Below, in pieces: positions 48,810-60,689 of a DNA stretch of 64,000 nucleotides. The translations under genes were made by a program, and so were the position numbers. The notes under the pieces are model-generated. The model saw only the letters and a program-made list of their open reading frames with translations. It made no database searches and had not been told where the DNA came from. The stretch's first letter is position 1; each line of letters begins with the position of its first letter. The stretch comes from Cryobacterium psychrophilum (GTDB lineage Bacteria > Actinomycetota > Actinomycetes > Actinomycetales > Microbacteriaceae), in contig NZ_SODI01000001.1 of assembly GCF_004365915.1 (NCBI RefSeq), positions 186,001-250,000 on the forward strand, in the 5' to 3' direction.

Positions 48810-50255
48810 TTACCGCTTCACGTACGCCGGTGCGACCTCGTTGTGGGCGTCACCCACGCAGTGCACGCGAATGTCGTTGGTGGATCCCACGATTCCGGGA
48901 GGGGAACCGGAGATGACAACAACCTTGTCTCCGACCTCTGCGAGGCCCTGGCCCAGAAGCATGTCGTCAACCTGTCCGAACATGGCGTCCGTGTGCGTCA
49001 CGGGATCAACAAGGTACGTCTGCACGCCCCACGTCAACGCCAAACGGCGACGGATGCCGGGATCAGGCGTGAAGGCGAGCATCGGGATATTGGACCGCAG
49101 ACGCGACATGCGCCTGGCGGAGTCGCCCGACTCGGTGAAGATGCACAGGTACTTCGCCTCAACGAATTCTGCGACCTCGATCGCGGCGAGGGTGATCGCC
49201 CCGCCCTGGGTGCGCGGCTTGTTCGTGAGCTTACCGATGCGTTCGAGTCCGTGAATCTCGGTCGATTCGACAATGCGCGCCATGGTCTGCACCGTAACAA
49301 CCGGGTACTCCCCCACGCTGGTTTCGCCGCTGAGCATCACGGCGTCGGCACCATCGAGCACGGCGTTGGCGACGTCGGAGGTCTCGGCGCGGGTCGGAAC
49401 GGGGCTGAGGATCATCGATTCCAGCATCTGCGTCGCCACGATAACCGGCTTCGCCATACGGCGAGCGATCTCAACGGCCTGCTTCTGCACGATCGGAACG
49501 GCCTCAAGCGGAAGCTCGACGCCAAGGTCTCCACGGGCAACCATGATCGCGTCAAACGCGTCGATGATTTCCTCAAGGTTTTCTACGGCCTGCGGCTTCT
49601 CGATCTTGGCGATGACGGGAACGCGACGTCCTTCTTCCGCCATGATCTCGTGCACGCGCGTGATGTCCTCGGCGTTGCGCACGAATGACAGCGCGATCAG
49701 GTCGGTGCCGAGGCGCAGTCCCCAACGCAGGTCCGCTTCGTCCTTGTCCGACAGTGCGGGCACGTTGACCGCAACGCCGGGAAGGTTGATGCCCTTGTTA
49801 TTGGAGACGGGGCCGGCGACGATCACCTTGGTCGTGACGACGACGCCATCCGTTTCGACGACCTCAACCTTGACCTTGCCGTCGTCGATGAGAAGGAAAT
49901 CACCGGGCTTGACGTCGTTGGGCAGGCCCTTGAACGTGGTTCCGGACAGTTCCTGGGTGCCGAGTACGTCTTCGGTCGTGATCTTGAAAATGTCGCCGAC
50001 CGCGAGGTTGTACGGGCCGCCCTCAAACTTGCCCAGGCGAATCTTCGGGCCCTGCAGGTCCACCATCACAGCCACGGCGCGGCCGGAGTCGTTTGCGGCC
50101 TTCCGCACGTTGGCGTACACGCCTTCGTGCACCTGATAGGTGCCGTGGCTGAGGTTCATGCGACAGACGTCAACGCCCGCGTCGATGAGCGCCCTGATCT
50201 GCTCGTAGCTGGCAGCTGCCGGCCCGAGGGTGGCGACGATTTTGGCGCGTCTCAT
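48810..50255 (-). CDS. pyk: Pyruvate kinase
   Basis: Last step of glycolysis: transfers phosphate from phosphoenolpyruvate to ADP. The 481-residue protein has MRRAKIVATLGPA at the start, metal and substrate motifs (MNLSHGTYQVHE, VMVDLQGPKIRLG), the catalytic VIAKIEKPQAVENL and MVARGDLGVELPLE, and the KPVIVATQMLESM segment. The ATG at 50255 matches family starts. It follows gltD by 74 bp; no terminator is visible between them. Confidence 0.98.
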   Translation of the reverse strand: MRRAKIVATLGPAAASYEQIRALIDAGVDVCRMNLSHGTYQVHEGVYANVRKAANDSGRAVAVMVDLQGPKIRLGKFEGGPYNLAVGDIFKITTEDVLGTQELSGTTFKGLPNDVKPGDFLLIDDGKVKVEVVETDGVVVTTKVIVAGPVSNNKGINLPGVAVNVPALSDKDEADLRWGLRLGTDLIALSFVRNAEDITRVHEIMAEEGRRVPVIAKIEKPQAVENLEEIIDAFDAIMVARGDLGVELPLEAVPIVQKQAVEIARRMAKPVIVATQMLESMILSPVPTRAETSDVANAVLDGADAVMLSGETSVGEYPVVTVQTMARIVESTEIHGLERIGKLTNKPRTQGGAITLAAIEVAEFVEAKYLCIFTESGDSARRMSRLRSNIPMLAFTPDPGIRRRLALTWGVQTYLVDPVTHTDAMFGQVDDMLLGQGLAEVGDKVVVISGSPPGIVGSTNDIRVHCVGDAHNEVAPAYVKR

Positions 50256-50329
50256 GCTGGAGGATCTCCGGTTTCTGCGCCATCGGCGCATTGTGACTCT
50301 GTTCGAACAAATGAAAAAAGGGGAAGGGC

Positions 50330-51787
50330 CTAGATCGCCATGGCCCCGTCAGTGGGTTTGACCGGTGACGGGAGGTGTGTTTCGCCCTCGAGGAACGTGT
50401 CGACGGCTGCGGCCGCCGCGCGGCCCTCCGCGATGGCCCACACGATGAGGGACTGCCCACGACCGGCGTCTCCGGCGACGAAGACTCCCTCGTGACTGGT
50501 CTGGTAATCCGTGCCGCGTTCGACATTACCCCGGTCCGTGAACGGAAGGTTCAGCTGATGCTCGAGGTCAGTCGCCTCCGGACCGGTGAAGCCGAGGGCG
50601 AGCAGCACGAGATCCGCGGGAATTTCCCGTTCCGTGCCCGCCTTGGGCACACGGCGTCCGTCCATGTATTCGGTCTCCGCGATGCGGATCGCCCGCACCT
50701 CGCCGACGTCATTCGACAAGAATTCAACCGTCGATGCGAGGTACTCGCGAGTTCCGCCCTCCTCGTGGGCGCTGGACACCTCGAAGAGTGTCGGCGCCAT
50801 GGGCCACGGCTGGTTTTCTGGACGAGACGTCCCCGGCTGCTTTCCGATCGCGAGGTTCGTGACGGATGCAGCGAGGTGACGGTGAGCGGTGCCGATACAG
50901 TCCGACCCGGTGTCGCCACCGCCCAGAACAACCACGTGCTTGCCCTCGGCCGTGATCTGGTCGGCAATTGTTCCGCCGGCACCAACCCTGTTCTGCTGAA
51001 CGAGGTATTCCATCGCAAAGTGCACGCCAGGAAGGTCGCGCCCGGGGATTGGCAGGTCCCGGGGCACCATGGCGCCCGTGGCCACCACAACGGCGTCGTA
51101 GCGGGCACGCAGGTCGTCCCAGGTAATGTCGACGCCAATGTTGACACCGGCGCGGAAACGCGTTCCCTCCGCGGTCATCTGGGCGAGCCGAATCTCCAGA
51201 TGCTTCTTCTCCATCTTGAAGTCGGGAATCCCGTACCGCAGCAAGCCACCGATGCGGTCATCACGTTCGAACACGGCCACCGTGTGTCCGGCGCGGGTGA
51301 GCTGCTGCGCGGCGGCGAGGCCCGCGGGCCCCGAGCCGACAACGGCAACCGTCTTGCCGGTCAGGCGTCCGGGAGGCTGCGGCTGCACCCATCCCTTGGC
51401 GAAGGCCTGGTCGATGATCGAGACCTCCACCTGCTTGATGGTGACGGCCGGCTGGCTGATCCCGAGCACGCAGGACGACTCGCATGGAGCAGGGCACAGC
51501 CGGCCGGTGAACTCCGGAAAGTTGTTGGTCGCGTGCAGGCGTTCGATGGCCTGACGGCCCTCGTCCCGCCAGACCAGGTCGTTCCACTCCGGAATGAGGT
51601 TGCCCAGGGGGCAGCCCTGCTGGCAGAACGGTACGCCGCAATCCATGCACCGACCGGCCTGCCGCTTGAGCACGGCGGAGTCGCCCTGCTCGTAGACCTC
51701 TTTCCAATCCATCAAACGGATCGCCACCGGCCGACGGGCCGGAAGCTCGCGTTCGGTCGTCTTGAGGAATCCCTTCGGATCAGCCAT
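50330..51787 (-). CDS. gltD: Glutamate synthase small subunit
   Basis: The beta subunit supplies electrons from NADPH to the large subunit. In 485 residues it has an N-terminal [4Fe-4S]-binding cysteine region ([30 protein letters not shown]), the FAD Rossmann motif [14 protein letters not shown] and the NADPH motif [12 protein letters not shown], and ends with the [18 protein letters not shown] flavin motif. It overlaps gltB by 8 bp. Confidence 0.97.
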   Translation of the reverse strand: MADPKGFLKTTERELPARRPVAIRLMDWKEVYEQGDSAVLKRQAGRCMDCGVPFCQQGCPLGNLIPEWNDLVWRDEGRQAIERLHATNNFPEFTGRLCPAPCESSCVLGISQPAVTIKQVEVSIIDQAFAKGWVQPQPPGRLTGKTVAVVGSGPAGLAAAQQLTRAGHTVAVFERDDRIGGLLRYGIPDFKMEKKHLEIRLAQMTAEGTRFRAGVNIGVDITWDDLRARYDAVVVATGAMVPRDLPIPGRDLPGVHFAMEYLVQQNRVGAGGTIADQITAEGKHVVVLGGGDTGSDCIGTAHRHLAASVTNLAIGKQPGTSRPENQPWPMAPTLFEVSSAHEEGGTREYLASTVEFLSNDVGEVRAIRIAETEYMDGRRVPKAGTEREIPADLVLLALGFTGPEATDLEHQLNLPFTDRGNVERGTDYQTSHEGVFVAGDAGRGQSLIVWAIAEGRAAAAAVDTFLEGETHLPSPVKPTDGAMAI

Positions 51788-54700
51788 TGGTTACCTCCAA
51801 AATTCGATTCCAGACAACGTCACCGTCGGGATCGAGTCCCTCATCGACGGCGGACTGTCTGGTCGCCAACACGGCCGCGTAGTCACGCGGCAGAACCTTG
51901 ACGAATGTGCTCATGGTTTCGTCCAAATTGGTCAACATACGCTCGGCCAGGGTGGAACCGGTCTGGTCACGGTGCTGCTCCAGCAGGTCGCGCACAATCT
52001 CACGGTCAGCGCTTCCGAGCGCCGACAGCGTGAGCTCCCCGGAGTCGAGCGCATTGGAGTTGACGAGTTGCGCGTGAAGACCGTACACGTACGCGGTACC
52101 GCCGGACATGCCGGCACCGAAGTTACGTCCCGTGCTGCCGAGGATGACGGCGAGGCCGCCGGTCATGTACTCCAGCGCGTGGTCGCCCACACCCTCAACG
52201 ACCGCGGTCGCTCCGGAGTTGCGCACGAGGAAACGTTCACCCACCATGCCGCGAATGAACATGCTGCCCTGCGTGGCACCATAACCAATCACGTTTCCGG
52301 CGATCACGTTGTCCTCGGCCGGGAACACGCTGCTGCGGTCAGGGAGCACGACGATCTGGCCGCCCGAGAGTCCTTTGCCCACATAGTCATTGGAATCGCC
52401 CTCAAGCTTCAAGGTGATGCCGCTCGGCAGGAACGCACCAAAAGACTGACCGGCGGAACCGGTGAGGGTGACCTCGATAGACCCGTTCGGCAGGCCGTTC
52501 TGGCCGTGGCGCAGCGTGACCTCGTGTCCGAGCATGGTCCCGACGGCACGTTCCGTGTTGCGAATGGGAAGGTCAATCTTCACCTGGCCACCGTGTGCCA
52601 GCACGCTCGCGCTGCGACGGATCAACTCGTTGTCGAAATGCAGTTCAAGCTCGTGCTCCTGCCCACGCTGATGCTGGCGAGGTTCCGACTCTGAGAAGTC
52701 CGGGCCCACCAGAATCGGAGCGAGGTCAAGGCCGGAGGCCTTCCAATGCGTCATGGCACGGTTCACGTCCAGCAGTTCGCGGTGTCCGATGACCTCGTCG
52801 AGGCTGCGGTAACCCAGCTCTGCGAGATACTCCCGCACCTCCTGGGCGATGAACTCGAAGAAGTTGATGACGTACTCCGCCTTCCCTGTGAAACGCTTGC
52901 GCAGCTCAGGGTTCTGGGTGGCAACGCCAACGGGGCAGGTGTCGAGGTGACAGACCCGCATCATGATGCAGCCCTCCACCACGAGGGGAGCCGTCGCGAA
53001 CCCGAATTCCTCGGCACCGAGCAGGGCGCCGATGATGACGTCACGCCCGGTCTTCAACTGGCCGTCAACCTGCACGACGACGCGGTTCCGCATGCCGTTG
53101 AGCATGAGGGTCTGCTGCGTTTCAGCCAATCCCAGTTCCCAGGGGGTACCGGCGTGTTTGAGGGAGTTGAGCGGGCTGGCGCCCGTTCCGCCGTCGTGGC
53201 CGCTGATCAGAATGACGTCGGAGAGCGCCTTCGCCACACCCGCCGCGACCGCTCCAATGCCGGATTGGCTGACGAGCTTCGTGTGGATGCGCGCCTTGGG
53301 ATTGGCGCGCTTCAGGTCGAAGATCAGCTGCTTGAGGTCTTCGATCGAGTAGATGTCGTGGTGCGGGGGCGGCGAGATGAGGCCGACGCCCGCGGTGGCG
53401 TTGCGTGTGCGGGCGATCCACGGGTACACCTTTGTGGGCGGTAGCTGGCCGCCCTCGCCGGGCTTCGCGCCCTGGGCGAGTTTGATCTGGATGTCGTCGG
53501 CGTGGGTGAGGTACATGCTCGTGACGCCGAAACGTCCGGAGGCGACCTGCTTGACGGCGCTGCGACGTTCCGGGTCGAGCAGCCGGTCAAGGTCTTCTCC
53601 GCCCTCACCGGTGTTGGAACGGCCACCGAGCTTGTTCATGGCGATGGCGAGGGTCTCGTGCGCCTCCTGGGAGATCGAACCGTAGCTCATCGCACCGGTG
53701 GAGAAACGCTTCACGATGGAGGACACGGATTCCACCTCGTCGAGCGGCACCGGGCGTCGGGCACCCTTGTTGAAGCTGAACATTCCACGAAGGGTCATGA
53801 GCGTTTCGGACTGGTCATCGACGAGCTTCGTGTATTCGCGGAAGATGTCGTACCGACGCGTGCGAGTGGAGTGCTGGAGGCGAAAGATCGTCTCCGGGTT
53901 GAACAGGTGCGGTGCACCGTCGCGGCGCCACTGGTATTCGCCGCCGGTGAGCAGGCGCTCATGAGCGGTGACGGCGGCATCCATCGGGTATGCGACCGCG
54001 TGGCGCTGCAGGTTCTCGGCCGCAATGACCTCGATACCGACACCGCCGAGCTTGGTCGTCGTTCCCGTGAAGTACTGGTCGACGAATTCCTGCCCGAGCC
54101 CGACCGCTTCGAACGCCTGCGCGCCCGCATACGACGAGACGGTCGAGATGCCCATCTTGGACATGATCTTGAGCACGCCCTTACCAAGGGCCTTGATCAC
54201 GTTGTTCACGGCCTTTTCGGGCGTGACGTTCGTGATCATGCCGCTGCGGACGAGGTCTTCGCAGGTTTCCATGGCCAGGTACGGGTTCACCGCGGAAGCT
54301 CCGTACCCGATGAGGGTGGCGACGTGGTGCACCTCGCGCACATCGCCAGCTTCGACGATCAGGCCGACCTTCATCCGGTTCTCGGTGCGAATGAGGTGGT
54401 GATGAACCGCCGCGATCATAAGGAGCGACGGGATCGGCGCGAGGTCCTTGTTGGAGTCACGGTCGGAGAGCACGATGAACAGTGCCCCGCCCTCGATGGC
54501 CTCATCGACCTCGAGGCAGAGGGCGTCGAGGCGGCTGGAGAGCGCATCAGCGCCCTCCTCGAATCGATAGAGTCCGCGGATGGTCGTGGTGGTGCGGCTG
54601 CCGATGGCCGGATCGATGTGCTGGATCTTGGCCAGTTCATCGTTGTTGATCACCGGGAAGTCAAGCACGACCTGGCGGGCGTGCTCCGGGCCGGCGAGCA

Positions 54701-56357
54701 GAAGGTTGCGCTCCGGGCCGAGCCCGAGTTTGAGCGACGTGACAACTTCCTCGCGGATGGAGTCGAGCGGCGGGTTCGTAACCTGCGCGAACTGCTGCGC
54801 GAAGTAGTCGAACATGAGGCGGGGTCGATCGCTCAGTACCGCGATGGGGGTGTCGGATCCCATCGCGCCGAGGGGCTCAGCCCCCGTGCGTGCCATCGGG
54901 GCAAGCAGGATGCGCACCTCTTCTTCCGTGTAGCCGAAGGTGCGCTGGCGACGGACAACGGATGCCGGCGGGTGCACGATGTGCTCACGTTCTGGCAGGT
55001 CCTTGAGGTTGATGCGTCCGGCGTCGAGCCATTCGCCCCAGGGCTTGCTGGCGGACAGTTCGTCTTTGATTTCGTCGTCTTCGATGATGCGGCCGGCAAC
55101 CGTGTCCACGAGGAACATCTTCCCGGGGCGCAGGCGGCCCTTGCGCACCACGCGGCTCGGGTCGATGTCGAGGACACCGATCTCGCTCGCCAGCACGACC
55201 AGTCCGTCATCGGTAATGAGGTATCGGCCGGGGCGCAGCCCGTTGCGGTCCAGCGTGGCACCGACGAGTGCTCCGTCGGTGAAGACGATGGCGGCTGGTC
55301 CGTCCCACGGCTCCATCAGCATCGAGTGGTACTCGTAGAAATCGTGGCGCTGCGCGTCAAGGTCAGGCTGGTTCTCCCACGCCTCCGGCATCATCATCAT
55401 GACCGCGTGGGGCAGGGAACGACCGGACAGGCTCAGCAGTTCGACCACCTCGTCGAAGGACGCGGAGTCGCTGCCACCGGGCGTCACGATCGGGAGCAGA
55501 GGTGCGAGATCACCGAGTTCGACGGATTCGAGCTGTGACTGGCGGGCACTCATCCAGTTGCGGTTGCCCTGCACCGTGTTGATCTCGCCATTGTGCGCGA
55601 TCATCCGGAAGGGCTGCGCGAGCGGCCAGGACGGGAACGTGTTGGTGGAGTAGCGCGAATGTACCAGTGCCAGGGTCGAGGCGAAGCGCTCGTCCGAGAG
55701 ATCGGGGTAGAACGGTTCGAGCTGCAGGGACGTCACCATTCCCTTGTAGACCAGGGTTCGGCAGGACAGCGAGGGGAAGTACAGCTCAAGCTCGCGCTCG
55801 GCACGTTTGCGCAGGCGCAGCGCCTGGCGGTCGAGAGCGATGTCGCCGACGGTGTCGCCGGCTTCGTCCGTGAGGCGGCTCTGCACAAACAGCTGCTGGA
55901 TCGCAGGCATGGCGGCGCGCGCCAGGTTCCCCAGCTGATCGGGACGCACCGGCACCTCGCGCCAGCCGAGAACATCGAGGTTTTCCTCACCCGCCTTGCG
56001 GTTTATGGCGCGTTTGATGCTCGTGCGTGCCGTTGGGTCGGTCGGCAGGAACACGTTACCCACGGCGTACCGCCCCACGGGGGGCAACTCGAAGTCGGTG
56101 ACATCGCGGAGGAAGGCATCCGGGACCTGCGTGACTATGCCGGCGCCGTCACCCGTGCCGGCGTCGGAGCCGACGGCGCCGCGGTGCTCGAGGTTGCGGA
56201 GGGCGTCCAGGGCCAGCGCAATGATGTCGTGACCGGCGGTGCCTCGAAGGGTGGCGACCATAGCCAGACCACAGGCATCACGCTCGGCCGCCGGATCGTA
56301 CAGACCCTGTTTGGCCGGCATCGTGCTGAATTTGGAGTAAAGAGAGTTCTGCGTCAT
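51780..56357 (-). CDS. gltB: Glutamate synthase large subunit
   Basis: Makes two glutamates from glutamine and 2-oxoglutarate. The 1525-residue protein has an N-terminal class II glutaminase domain whose catalytic Cys (about residue 28, in [10 protein letters not shown]) must be exposed by removing a propeptide, a central domain, the FMN-binding synthase domain ([14 protein letters not shown]), the 3Fe-4S cysteines ([15 protein letters not shown]) and a C-terminal beta-helix (GXXG repeats). The ATG at 56357 has GAGGACGG upstream. The long open frame on the opposite strand (53502-55538) is an artefact of high GC. Confidence 0.97.
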   Translation of the reverse strand: MTQNSLYSKFSTMPAKQGLYDPAAERDACGLAMVATLRGTAGHDIIALALDALRNLEHRGAVGSDAGTGDGAGIVTQVPDAFLRDVTDFELPPVGRYAVGNVFLPTDPTARTSIKRAINRKAGEENLDVLGWREVPVRPDQLGNLARAAMPAIQQLFVQSRLTDEAGDTVGDIALDRQALRLRKRAERELELYFPSLSCRTLVYKGMVTSLQLEPFYPDLSDERFASTLALVHSRYSTNTFPSWPLAQPFRMIAHNGEINTVQGNRNWMSARQSQLESVELGDLAPLLPIVTPGGSDSASFDEVVELLSLSGRSLPHAVMMMMPEAWENQPDLDAQRHDFYEYHSMLMEPWDGPAAIVFTDGALVGATLDRNGLRPGRYLITDDGLVVLASEIGVLDIDPSRVVRKGRLRPGKMFLVDTVAGRIIEDDEIKDELSASKPWGEWLDAGRINLKDLPEREHIVHPPASVVRRQRTFGYTEEEVRILLAPMARTGAEPLGAMGSDTPIAVLSDRPRLMFDYFAQQFAQVTNPPLDSIREEVVTSLKLGLGPERNLLLAGPEHARQVVLDFPVINNDELAKIQHIDPAIGSRTTTTIRGLYRFEEGADALSSRLDALCLEVDEAIEGGALFIVLSDRDSNKDLAPIPSLLMIAAVHHHLIRTENRMKVGLIVEAGDVREVHHVATLIGYGASAVNPYLAMETCEDLVRSGMITNVTPEKAVNNVIKALGKGVLKIMSKMGISTVSSYAGAQAFEAVGLGQEFVDQYFTGTTTKLGGVGIEVIAAENLQRHAVAYPMDAAVTAHERLLTGGEYQWRRDGAPHLFNPETIFRLQHSTRTRRYDIFREYTKLVDDQSETLMTLRGMFSFNKGARRPVPLDEVESVSSIVKRFSTGAMSYGSISQEAHETLAIAMNKLGGRSNTGEGGEDLDRLLDPERRSAVKQVASGRFGVTSMYLTHADDIQIKLAQGAKPGEGGQLPPTKVYPWIARTRNATAGVGLISPPPHHDIYSIEDLKQLIFDLKRANPKARIHTKLVSQSGIGAVAAGVAKALSDVILISGHDGGTGASPLNSLKHAGTPWELGLAETQQTLMLNGMRNRVVVQVDGQLKTGRDVIIGALLGAEEFGFATAPLVVEGCIMMRVCHLDTCPVGVATQNPELRKRFTGKAEYVINFFEFIAQEVREYLAELGYRSLDEVIGHRELLDVNRAMTHWKASGLDLAPILVGPDFSESEPRQHQRGQEHELELHFDNELIRRSASVLAHGGQVKIDLPIRNTERAVGTMLGHEVTLRHGQNGLPNGSIEVTLTGSAGQSFGAFLPSGITLKLEGDSNDYVGKGLSGGQIVVLPDRSSVFPAEDNVIAGNVIGYGATQGSMFIRGMVGERFLVRNSGATAVVEGVGDHALEYMTGGLAVILGSTGRNFGAGMSGGTAYVYGLHAQLVNSNALDSGELTLSALGSADREIVRDLLEQHRDQTGSTLAERMLTNLDETMSTFVKVLPRDYAAVLATRQSAVDEGLDPDGDVVWNRILEVTNG

Positions 56358-56499
56358 TGAGACCGTCCTCACGAAATGACTGGCAGGGAGGGACGACGCT
56401 GGCCCGCTGGAAGGAAAATACACGCTAACCCGGGGCGGTGCGCGCGGGTGGACCGGGTGATGGGGTTGGCCTGGCCGGAGTTACGTGTGTGGAGAGGCG

Positions 56500-57462
56500 C
56501 TACCCGCGGTTGCTTGTGGCTGTGGGCGCGTTGCGTGCGTCGGACCCTTCGGCCTCGGCGCCGTGATCCTCAGGGTCCGGATCAGTGTCTTGTGATTCTA
56601 CATCAGGATCAGGAGCTACCCATTCGCGGCCGGGTACGCAGGCGCTGGGCTCGAGCCCCGGATGCGCCCGACGTTGGACCAGGAAGATGATGATGCCGAG
56701 CACGATGGCTCCGAAGGCGGCCCACACGTTGGTGCGAATCCCGAAGTAGATCTCGCTCGGGTCGATGCGGATCGTCTCGAAGAAGCTGCGCCCGACTCCG
56801 TACCAGATCAGGTAGACGGCGATGGCCTTTCCCCAGCGCAGGTTGATGCGTCGTTCAAGCATCAGGATGACGAAAACGCCGACGACATTCCAGATCATCT
56901 CATACAGGAACGTGGGGTGGAAGAGCGTCTCCGGGGGAAGTCCCACCGGATAGGCCGGGTTGGTGGATTCAATTTCCAGGCCCCACGGGAGGGTGGTCGG
57001 CACGCCGAAGAGTTCGTGATTGAACCAGTTGCCGAGGCGCCCGGTGGCCTGGGCGATGAGCATGGCCGGAGCGACCGCATCCGCGAAGGACCAGAAACGT
57101 ACTCCCGTCTGACGGCAGCCGATGTAGGCCCCGATGGCGCCTCCGATGAGGGACCCGAAGATGGCGTTACCGCCCTCCCAGATCTTCACCGTGTCCCAGA
57201 GGTCGGCTCCGTCGTAGAAGTAATCGCCCGGGTGTGTGAGCACGTGATAGACGCGTGCGCCGACGATGCCGAGCGGAACAGCCCAGAGGATGATGTCGAG
57301 TACGACTCCCGGCTCGGCGCCGCGCTTGGTGAGGCGGCGTGACGTGATCATCGTGGCCAGGATGATTCCGGCGAGGATGCAGAGGGCGTAGGCGTGGATG
57401 GTGAGCGGTCCCACGCTGAAGGAACTCCACTCGGGGCCCGGACTCGGGATGCTCAGGGGCAT
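56500..57462 (-). CDS. lgt: Prolipoprotein diacylglyceryl transferase
   Basis: Membrane enzyme that attaches diacylglycerol to the lipobox cysteine of lipoproteins, including the OpuCC-like protein here. The 320-residue protein has seven or so helices and the Lgt signature GRLGNWFNHELFG (about residues 141-153). The cytoplasmic C-terminal tail is extended and acidic. The ATG at 57462 is preferred to an in-frame TTG two codons upstream. It follows trpA, as in many actinobacteria. Confidence 0.97.
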   Translation of the reverse strand: MPLSIPSPGPEWSSFSVGPLTIHAYALCILAGIILATMITSRRLTKRGAEPGVVLDIILWAVPLGIVGARVYHVLTHPGDYFYDGADLWDTVKIWEGGNAIFGSLIGGAIGAYIGCRQTGVRFWSFADAVAPAMLIAQATGRLGNWFNHELFGVPTTLPWGLEIESTNPAYPVGLPPETLFHPTFLYEMIWNVVGVFVILMLERRINLRWGKAIAVYLIWYGVGRSFFETIRIDPSEIYFGIRTNVWAAFGAIVLGIIIFLVQRRAHPGLEPSACVPGREWVAPDPDVESQDTDPDPEDHGAEAEGSDARNAPTATSNRG

Positions 57463-57548
57463 AGACAAATCAGTATTACCTTCCGGAGATTACAGGACGC
57501 TCAAAACCGTAGAAGCTGTGGTTTCCGCGGTCGATCAGTGAATTTATT

Positions 57549-58385
57549 CTAGAGTGTGCGAATGTCGCGTGTGCCCTCAGAGAGGGCCAGGGCGAGCGCT
57601 GCGACCGCAGGAACCCCGCCGTCCGCGAGGGCCTTCACGAGGGCTGAACCCACAATGGCACCGTCGGCGTAGCCGAGAATTTCGCGTACCTGTTCCGGCG
57701 TGGAGATTCCCAGGCCGACGCACGCGCTCGTGGAACCGGCGGCACGCAAGCGCTCAACCAGTATGCGAGCGGCGGAATCGACGCCGGCGCGCGCGCCCGT
57801 GGTACCCATGGTGGATACCGCGTAGACGAATCCACGGCTTGCCGCGATGGCCTGCTGGAGACGCGCGTCCGAGGAGGACGGTGCGGCCAGGAACACCCGG
57901 TCGAGTCCGGTCCGCTCGCTCGCAGCGAGCCATTCGCTCGCCTCGTCGGGAATCAGGTCGGGGGTGATGAGGCCCGCGCCGCCCGCGGCGAGCAGGTCAT
58001 CGGCGAACCGGTCGACGCCGTACTGTACAACCGGGTTCCAGTAGGTCATGACGAGGACCGGGGCGCTCACCTGGGCGGTGATGGCCGCGACGGCTTCGAA
58101 GCCGTGGCGCAGGCGGAACCCGCCGGCCAGGGCCTTCTGTGTGGCGACCTGAATGACCGGGCCGTCCATGACCGGGTCGGAATAGGGGAGACCGAGCTCG
58201 ATGATGTCGACGCCATTGGCGGCGAGGGCCACTGCGGCGTCGATGCTCTCGGTAAGGCTCGGGAAGCCAACGGGAAGGTAGCCGATGAGGGCCCCACTTC
58301 CCGCTTCGCGGCGCCGGGCGATCGTCGTCTCCACGGCGCTCACGACCGTGTGGCCGGCCGCGGCGTGGTTTGTGGCGTTGCTCAT
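57549..58385 (-). CDS. trpA: Tryptophan synthase alpha subunit
   Basis: Cleaves indole-3-glycerol phosphate to indole, passed to TrpB. The 278-residue TIM barrel has the catalytic-region [19 protein letters not shown] (with the family Glu and Asp) and the phosphate-binding [10 protein letters not shown] and GAIVGSALV segments. The start overlaps trpB by 4 bp, fitting equal production of the two subunits. Confidence 0.98.
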   Translation of the reverse strand: MSNATNHAAAGHTVVSAVETTIARRREAGSGALIGYLPVGFPSLTESIDAAVALAANGVDIIELGLPYSDPVMDGPVIQVATQKALAGGFRLRHGFEAVAAITAQVSAPVLVMTYWNPVVQYGVDRFADDLLAAGGAGLITPDLIPDEASEWLAASERTGLDRVFLAAPSSSDARLQQAIAASRGFVYAVSTMGTTGARAGVDSAARILVERLRAAGSTSACVGLGISTPEQVREILGYADGAIVGSALVKALADGGVPAVAALALALSEGTRDIRTL

Positions 58386-59623
58386 GACTGTTCTGCACCT
58401 TCGTCGACGAGCTCAAAGTACCGAGCTGCGGTTGCCATGTCCTTGTCTCCGCGGCCGCTCAGGTTCACGAGGATGGTCGCATCCGGTCCCAACGTGCGCC
58501 CGAGTTCCAGGGTTCCGGCGAGGGCGTGGGCCGATTCAATGGCGGGGATGATTCCCTCGGTACGGCTGAGCAGGCGCAGCGCAGACATCGCCTCGGAGTC
58601 GGTGACCGGGAGATAGCTCGCCCGGCCGATGCTCGCGAGCCACGCATGCTCAGGCCCGACGCCGGGATAGTCCAGGCCGGCCGAGATCGAATAGGACTCA
58701 ACCGTCTGGCCGTCCTCGTCCTGCAGCAGGAAGCTGCGGGCACCGTGGAGCACCCCCGGGCGTCCCTTGGTGAGGGTCGCGGCGTGGCGGGGCGTTTCGG
58801 CACCATCGCCGGCAGCCTCGTAACCGTAGAGCGCAACGTCCGGGTCGTCGAGGAAGGCGTGGAAAATACCCATGGCGTTCGAGCCGCCGCCGACGCACGC
58901 GGTGACGGCATCCGGGAGCGTGCCGGTCAGGTCGAGAACCTGTTGGCGGGCCTCGTCACCGATGATTTTCTGGAAGTCGCGAACCATGGTCGGGAACGGA
59001 TGCGGTCCGGCAACGGTTCCGAAGATGTAGTTGGTGTTCTCGACGTTCGTCACCCAGTCGCGCATGGCGTCGTTGATGGCGTCTTTGAGGGTGCGGGACC
59101 CGGTCTTCACCGGAACGACCTCGGCGCCGAGCAGGCGCATGCGAGCTACGTTCAGCGCCTGGCGCTCGGTATCCACCTCGCCCATATAGACGACGCATTC
59201 GAGTCCGAAGAGCGCGGCGACGGTGGCCGTGGCCACGCCGTGCTGGCCGGCACCCGTCTCGGCGATGACGCGCGTCTTGCCGATGCGCTTGGTGAGCAGC
59301 GCCTGCCCGAGGGCATTGTTGATCTTGTGCGACCCCGTGTGGTTCAGGTCTTCTCGCTTGAGGATGATGCGAGCGCCACCGGCGTGCTCGGCGAAACGGG
59401 GCACCTCGGTGATGATCGACGGCCGTCCCGTGTAGCTGCGGTGGAGCTCCATGAGCTCAGCCGCGAAGGCCGGGTCCTTCCTGGCCAGGTCGTACTCTGC
59501 CGTGAGCTCGTCCAGGGCGGCCACGAGGGACTCCGGGACGAAGCGACCTCCGAAATCACCGAAGTACGGGCCGGAGCGTTCGCTCAGGGGCTGGGCGCTT
59601 GTGGGCTGGGAATTCACGGGCAT
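58382..59623 (-). CDS. trpB: Tryptophan synthase beta subunit
   Basis: PLP enzyme that joins indole and serine to make tryptophan. The 413-residue protein has the PLP-lysine motif [13 protein letters not shown], the phosphate-binding GGGSNAMG and the [10 protein letters not shown] segment with the catalytic-region Glu. It is 3 bp from trpC and overlaps trpA. Confidence 0.98.
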   Translation of the reverse strand: MPVNSQPTSAQPLSERSGPYFGDFGGRFVPESLVAALDELTAEYDLARKDPAFAAELMELHRSYTGRPSIITEVPRFAEHAGGARIILKREDLNHTGSHKINNALGQALLTKRIGKTRVIAETGAGQHGVATATVAALFGLECVVYMGEVDTERQALNVARMRLLGAEVVPVKTGSRTLKDAINDAMRDWVTNVENTNYIFGTVAGPHPFPTMVRDFQKIIGDEARQQVLDLTGTLPDAVTACVGGGSNAMGIFHAFLDDPDVALYGYEAAGDGAETPRHAATLTKGRPGVLHGARSFLLQDEDGQTVESYSISAGLDYPGVGPEHAWLASIGRASYLPVTDSEAMSALRLLSRTEGIIPAIESAHALAGTLELGRTLGPDATILVNLSGRGDKDMATAARYFELVDEGAEQS

Positions 59624-59626
59624 GTT

Positions 59627-60397
59627 TTATACCGCCAAAAATTCGGAGAGGGTGCGGATGGGGTCGCTCGTGACGAGCGCTTCACCGACGAGCACGACGT
59701 CGGCCCCGGCGGAGCGGTAGTGGGCGACGTCGGCGGCCGTCTTGACGGCGGACTCGGCGACACGCACCACACCGGAGGGAATCCGATCGGCCAGGGAACC
59801 GAACAGGTCTGGGTCGAGGGTGAAGGTGGAGAGGTTGCGGGCATTGACCCCGACCAGGCTTGCGCCGATGTCGAGGGCACGGTTCACCTCATCGCCACTG
59901 TGGGTTTCGACGAGCGCCGTCATACCCAGCTCACGAATCAGGTCGTGCAGGGACAGCAACGTTGGCTGATCCAGCGCCGCGACGATGAGCAGCACGAGAT
60001 CGGCACCCGCCGCGCGGGCTTCGAGCACCTGGTACGGCGTTCCGATGAAATCCTTGCGGAGCACGGGGATCGTGGCGGCCGCGCGAACCTGTTCGAGGTC
60101 GTCGAGCGTTCCGAGGAAGCGGCGCCCTTCGGTGAGTACGCTGATGGCGCTCGCTCCCCCGGCCTCATACGAGGCCGCGAGGGCTGCGGGGTCGACGATG
60201 TCGGCGAGTGCCCCGCGGGACGGACTCGCACGCTTGATCTCGGCGATGATCTTGACGCGGTCGGCGGGCGCGAGCGCCGCCAGGGCGTCGAGAGCGGCCG
60301 GACGATCCAGTGCCGCGGCTTCGACGTCGGCAAAGGTGCGGTTGAGGCGGCGTTCTTCGGCATCGGCTATCGCGCCGGCCAGTAGCTCGGAGAGCAC
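59627..60397 (-). CDS. trpC: Indole-3-glycerol phosphate synthase
   Basis: Ring-closing step before tryptophan synthase. The 256-residue TIM barrel has the family IIAEIKRASPSRG with its catalytic Glu and Lys, VLRKDFIG, VGVNARNLSTF and AESAVKTAADV. It starts with GTG, four bases after the small HGxxPAAW gene. Confidence 0.97.
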   Translation of the reverse strand: MLSELLAGAIADAEERRLNRTFADVEAAALDRPAALDALAALAPADRVKIIAEIKRASPSRGALADIVDPAALAASYEAGGASAISVLTEGRRFLGTLDDLEQVRAAATIPVLRKDFIGTPYQVLEARAAGADLVLLIVAALDQPTLLSLHDLIRELGMTALVETHSGDEVNRALDIGASLVGVNARNLSTFTLDPDLFGSLADRIPSGVVRVAESAVKTAADVAHYRSAGADVVLVGEALVTSDPIRTLSEFLAV

Positions 60398-60401
60398 TCG
60401 G

Positions 60402-60632
60402 TCAGTGACCGTGCGGTGCAGCGGTCATGTCACCGACGCCGTAGCCGGCCTTGGTCATGATCCAGCCGACAGCGGCGCCGACGAGCAGGAGCCCGAAGGA
60501 GGCCCATACGAGCCACGGGATCACGAAAAAGAAGGCAGCGGTGCCGATCGTGAAAGCCAGCAGCATGATGATGACTGCGGTCCAGGCGGCCGGTGAGTGG
60601 CCGTGACCCGGGTCTGACGCGTCGATGCTCAT
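60402..60632 (-). CDS. Small HGxxPAAW-motif membrane protein
   Basis: The 76-residue protein carries HGHSPAAW (residues 10-17), which fits the HGxxPAAW pattern of a family of actinobacterial proteins, and two helices (about 18-38 and 40-62). Its function is unknown. It sits between trpE and trpC in a trp operon, so a role in tryptophan metabolism or membrane transport of an intermediate is possible but unproven. Confidence 0.93.
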   Translation of the reverse strand: MSIDASDPGHGHSPAAWTAVIIMLLAFTIGTAAFFFVIPWLVWASFGLLLVGAAVGWIMTKAGYGVGDMTAAPHGH

Positions 60633-60689
60633 GAATCTCCTTTTGTGCGTTGACGAACGTTTACATTCTAGTGGGCGGGCTCGACCGGT

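Noticed and set aside
53502..55538. 678-aa open frame on the plus strand inside gltB
   Set aside because: Exact antisense of a strongly recognised glutamate synthase domain; composition typical of high-GC shadow frames; no ribosome binding site or family motifs.
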